Source of the DNA: Pyrocephalus nanus
Taxonomy: Eukaryota > Chordata > Aves > Passeriformes > Tyrannidae
Assembly (NCBI GenBank): GCA_038380795.1
Contig: CM076266.1
Span: 13,042,001 to 13,106,000 of the forward strand
Reading direction: 5' to 3'
Length of the DNA stretch: 64,000 nt
The notes below the pieces were generated by a model. It saw nothing but the letters and a program-made list of their open reading frames with translations, had not been told where the DNA came from and made no database searches. Of this stretch, positions 62,090-64,000 are shown piece after piece. Each line of letters begins with the position of its first letter. Position 1 is the first letter of the stretch. Made by a program: the position numbers and the translations under genes.

Positions 62090-62720
62090 TGAACAATCAT
62101 AGAATCATAGAATAGAATCATAGAATTACTTGGGTTGGAAGAGACCTTCAAGATCATCAAGTCCAACCCTTGATCCAACCCCACTGTGATTACTGGATCA
62201 TGGCACTCAGTGCCACATCCAGCCTCATCTTAAAAACCTCCAGGGATGGTGAATCCACCACCTCTCTGGGCAGGCCATTCCAATGCCTGATCACTCTCTC
62301 TGTAAAGAACTTCTTTCTAATATCCAACCTAAACCTCCCCTGGAAGAGCTTAAGCCCGTGCCCTCTTGTCCTACTGCTGATTGCCTGGGAGAAGAGACCG
62401 ACCCCCACCTGGCTGCAACCTCCTCTCAGGGAGTTGTAGAGAGTGATGAGGTCACCCCTGAGCCTCCTCTTCTCCAGACTAAACAACCCCAGCTCCCTCA
62501 GGCTTTCCTCATAAGACTTGTGCTCAAGTCCCTTCACCAGCCTGGTTGCTCTTCTCTGTACCTGCTCCAGCACTTTAATGTGTTTCCTGAACTGAGGGGC
62601 CCAGAACTGAACACAGCACTCCATGTGTGGCCTCACCAGCGCTGAGTACAGGGGAAGAATCACTTCCCTGCTCCTGCTGGCCGCACAGTGCACTGTGCAC
62701 TGGCCACACAATCCTCCCCC
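62090..62720 (-). mobile_element. Young-looking 5'-truncated CR1 LINE insertion
   Basis: On the minus strand this is the ORF2 C-terminal part and 3' end of a CR1 element. The plus strand begins with ATCATAGAATCATAGAATAG (the reverse complement of the CR1 terminal repeats, with one extra AGAAT unit). It passes GGGTTGGAAGAGACCTTCAA, CCTCCAGGGATGGTGAATCC, GTAGAGAGTGATGAGGTCAC and CTGAACACAGCACTCCATGT. It breaks off just after the CTGCTGGCC block, in the middle of ORF2. Identical 12-bp flanks mark the insertion limits. The frame is intact over the retained coding part, so it is younger than the other copies here. At the truncated end there is a palindromic extra segment (62683-62698). Confidence 0.95.
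62190..62720 (-). pseudogene. CR1 ORF2 C-terminal fragment (reverse-transcriptase end)
   Basis: The minus-strand frame is open for about 177 codons inside the insertion and happens to extend 48 codons into flanking DNA, where an ATG at 62864 is fortuitous. Recognisable stretches are [20 protein letters not shown], the [20 protein letters not shown] block, [14 protein letters not shown] and [20 protein letters not shown], ending [10 protein letters not shown] and a stop. These are the thumb and C-terminal end of the CR1 polyprotein. The endonuclease and the catalytic reverse-transcriptase core are absent because of 5' truncation, so it cannot encode an active enzyme. Confidence 0.9.
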
Positions 62721-62732
62721 CAAATACTTAAG
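62721..62732. repeat. Target-site duplication, right copy (12 bp)
   Basis: CAAATACTTAAG, identical to 62078-62089. The C-rich run just before it (CCCCCC) blurs the boundary by a few bases. Confidence 0.8.
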
Positions 62733-64000
62733 ATGAAAAATGAAATATCTGAAAAAGTTTGTGGAGCTTCTGTCTGGAGAGATACTTTTGTCTAACAGTA
62801 AAATCAATTCTTTTTTTAGGAGTGACATAAGTAATAACATCTTTTTGACATATATCAATAGCAATGAAGAATTCTAGAGTTAAAGATGGTAATCCAGATT
62901 TGTTCACACTGCACAACATTGTCTCTGGTAAGTTCTCATCTACAAACTATTTCATTCTGATTCAGTTTTGGTAACTCGCTAGCATAGAATATGTCAAATA
63001 TTCAATAGTCAAATGAATACCCATGTATTGACACTATCATCTTCTTTCAGATCTATGAAATAAGTGATGGGGTGATTTGACATTTGATTTAGTAAAATCT
63101 GTCTTGGTACTTAGTTAGCTCGTTACAACTACTGTAGATTAAATAGAGGGCTCACAATTAATGAAGTAACTTGGGTTGTGAGTCATAGTTTTACAAATAA
63201 AACATGGTTTGATTCTTACCCAACGTTACTAATAGAGCCACCACTCTTTGGGGTGTTCCTCTCTGTCTCACATTATCATTTATATTTGCACAGGGAAGGC
63301 CTCTAGATAAGATGCAAGATAGTAGAGCCAGTCAGTCATCAGTTTTTACTCAGGATTTCCCAGCTACATGTGAACAATAACAAAATCCAATTTTTTTTGT
63401 AAAAACTAATGCATTTGAAGATGTATGGAAATAGAGAACATCTGTTTCTTACACTTAAATCTGGTTAAATTTCAGCCATGAGGAACTGGCTCAATTTTCA
63501 CATTTAGGCTGCTTGCAAGTAAGACATAATGTTTGTGAATCATTCATAGTCATTTAGCCTTCACTGCTTATAAAGAAAACAAATATAAGTGGATGCACAT
63601 GAGCTGTTCTTCATTCACTTGCAGACTTAACATTTAGAATTCACTTTTTCAGCCATGTGACTGGTTCTACCAGTCAGACATACAACTTTTGTTCTCTGAC
63701 TAGATTTCCTAAACTTTGTAAACAGCATAGCACTTGAAAAACAGGTTGCACCATCCAATAAAAACAATGAAGATCACCTGAGAAATAACAACTTTGAACA
63801 GAAAGAACAGTCTAATGACTTTTGTTATATTTAAAGAAATTTAATGCCGTCTTTTTCAGCTGAGGGATATTTCTGCCTGGCTAAAGGTATCCATTTCAGA
63901 TTTTAAAATACTCTGTTTCTTTCCTAAAATGCAATGGAGCAGGGGAGAAGGATTTCTCTTATCACATTCACACCAACTCATCACTACAAAAGCAGTTTTC
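62733..64000. other. AT-rich non-coding DNA, nothing recognised
   Basis: No gene, RNA gene or mobile element recognised to the end of the window. Open frames are short and lack domains. Confidence 0.6.

Noticed and set aside
62283..62645. 120-codon plus-strand frame
   Set aside because: Antisense shadow of the CR1 ORF2 fragment.

Overview
The window looks like about 64 kb of non-coding nuclear DNA from a bird, most likely a passerine. The evidence is the repeat content. There are several 5'-truncated CR1 LINE fragments, including 3' ends built on the ATTCTATGATTC-type terminal repeat. There is a solo LTR of an ERVL-like family that I know as abundant in songbirds, and a short ERVK-like solo LTR. 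The DNA is AT-rich and CpG-poor, with simple repeats and long A/T runs typical of an amniote intergenic region or a very large intron. I see no prokaryotic organisation such as operons, Shine-Dalgarno sites or long ORFs.

I could not support any host protein-coding gene. The longest open frame, 224 codons on the minus strand near 62.2-62.9 kb, is the reverse-transcriptase C-terminus of a CR1 element plus flanking DNA. The other open frames are short, show no domain I recognise, and often overlap on both strands. I saw no tRNA, rRNA, snRNA or known miRNA sequence. A small exon or lncRNA could still be hidden here.

Layout. 1-17 kb: single-copy AT-rich DNA with a (TG)n tract, a 16-base G run, decayed ancient repeats near 4.8 and 8.2 kb, a homeodomain-motif-rich stretch near 5.4 kb and a GC-richer block at 12.2-12.9 kb. 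17-27 kb: a CR1 3' end (17.3 kb), an ERVL-type solo LTR (21.0-21.5 kb), two more CR1 pieces (24.5 and 26.9 kb) and a regulatory-looking stretch near 26 kb. 27-38 kb: mostly unique sequence, an old 0.85-kb CR1 copy (34.2-35.1 kb) and a CpG-retaining stretch (37.1-37.5 kb). 38-52 kb: a palindromic ancient repeat relic (38.6 kb), a possible CArG/TEAD/E-box cluster (46.6 kb), and a 0.9-kb segment bracketed by poly-T and poly-A. 52-64 kb: an ERVK-like solo LTR with a 6-bp target-site duplication (52.6-53.0 kb), CR1 fragments at 53.4, 58.2-59.0 and 62.1-62.7 kb, and a motif-dense stretch near 61.5 kb. The 62.1-kb CR1 is the youngest-looking: it keeps an open reading frame and has a 12-bp flanking duplication.

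I found no clear new biological system. The best leads are the possible cis-regulatory clusters at 46.56-46.60 and 61.39-61.55 kb, the unusual junction structure of the young CR1 at 62.09-62.72 kb, and the scattered relics of an ancient palindromic repeat family. All calls come from reading the sequence and recalling family consensus sequences. No database search was run.
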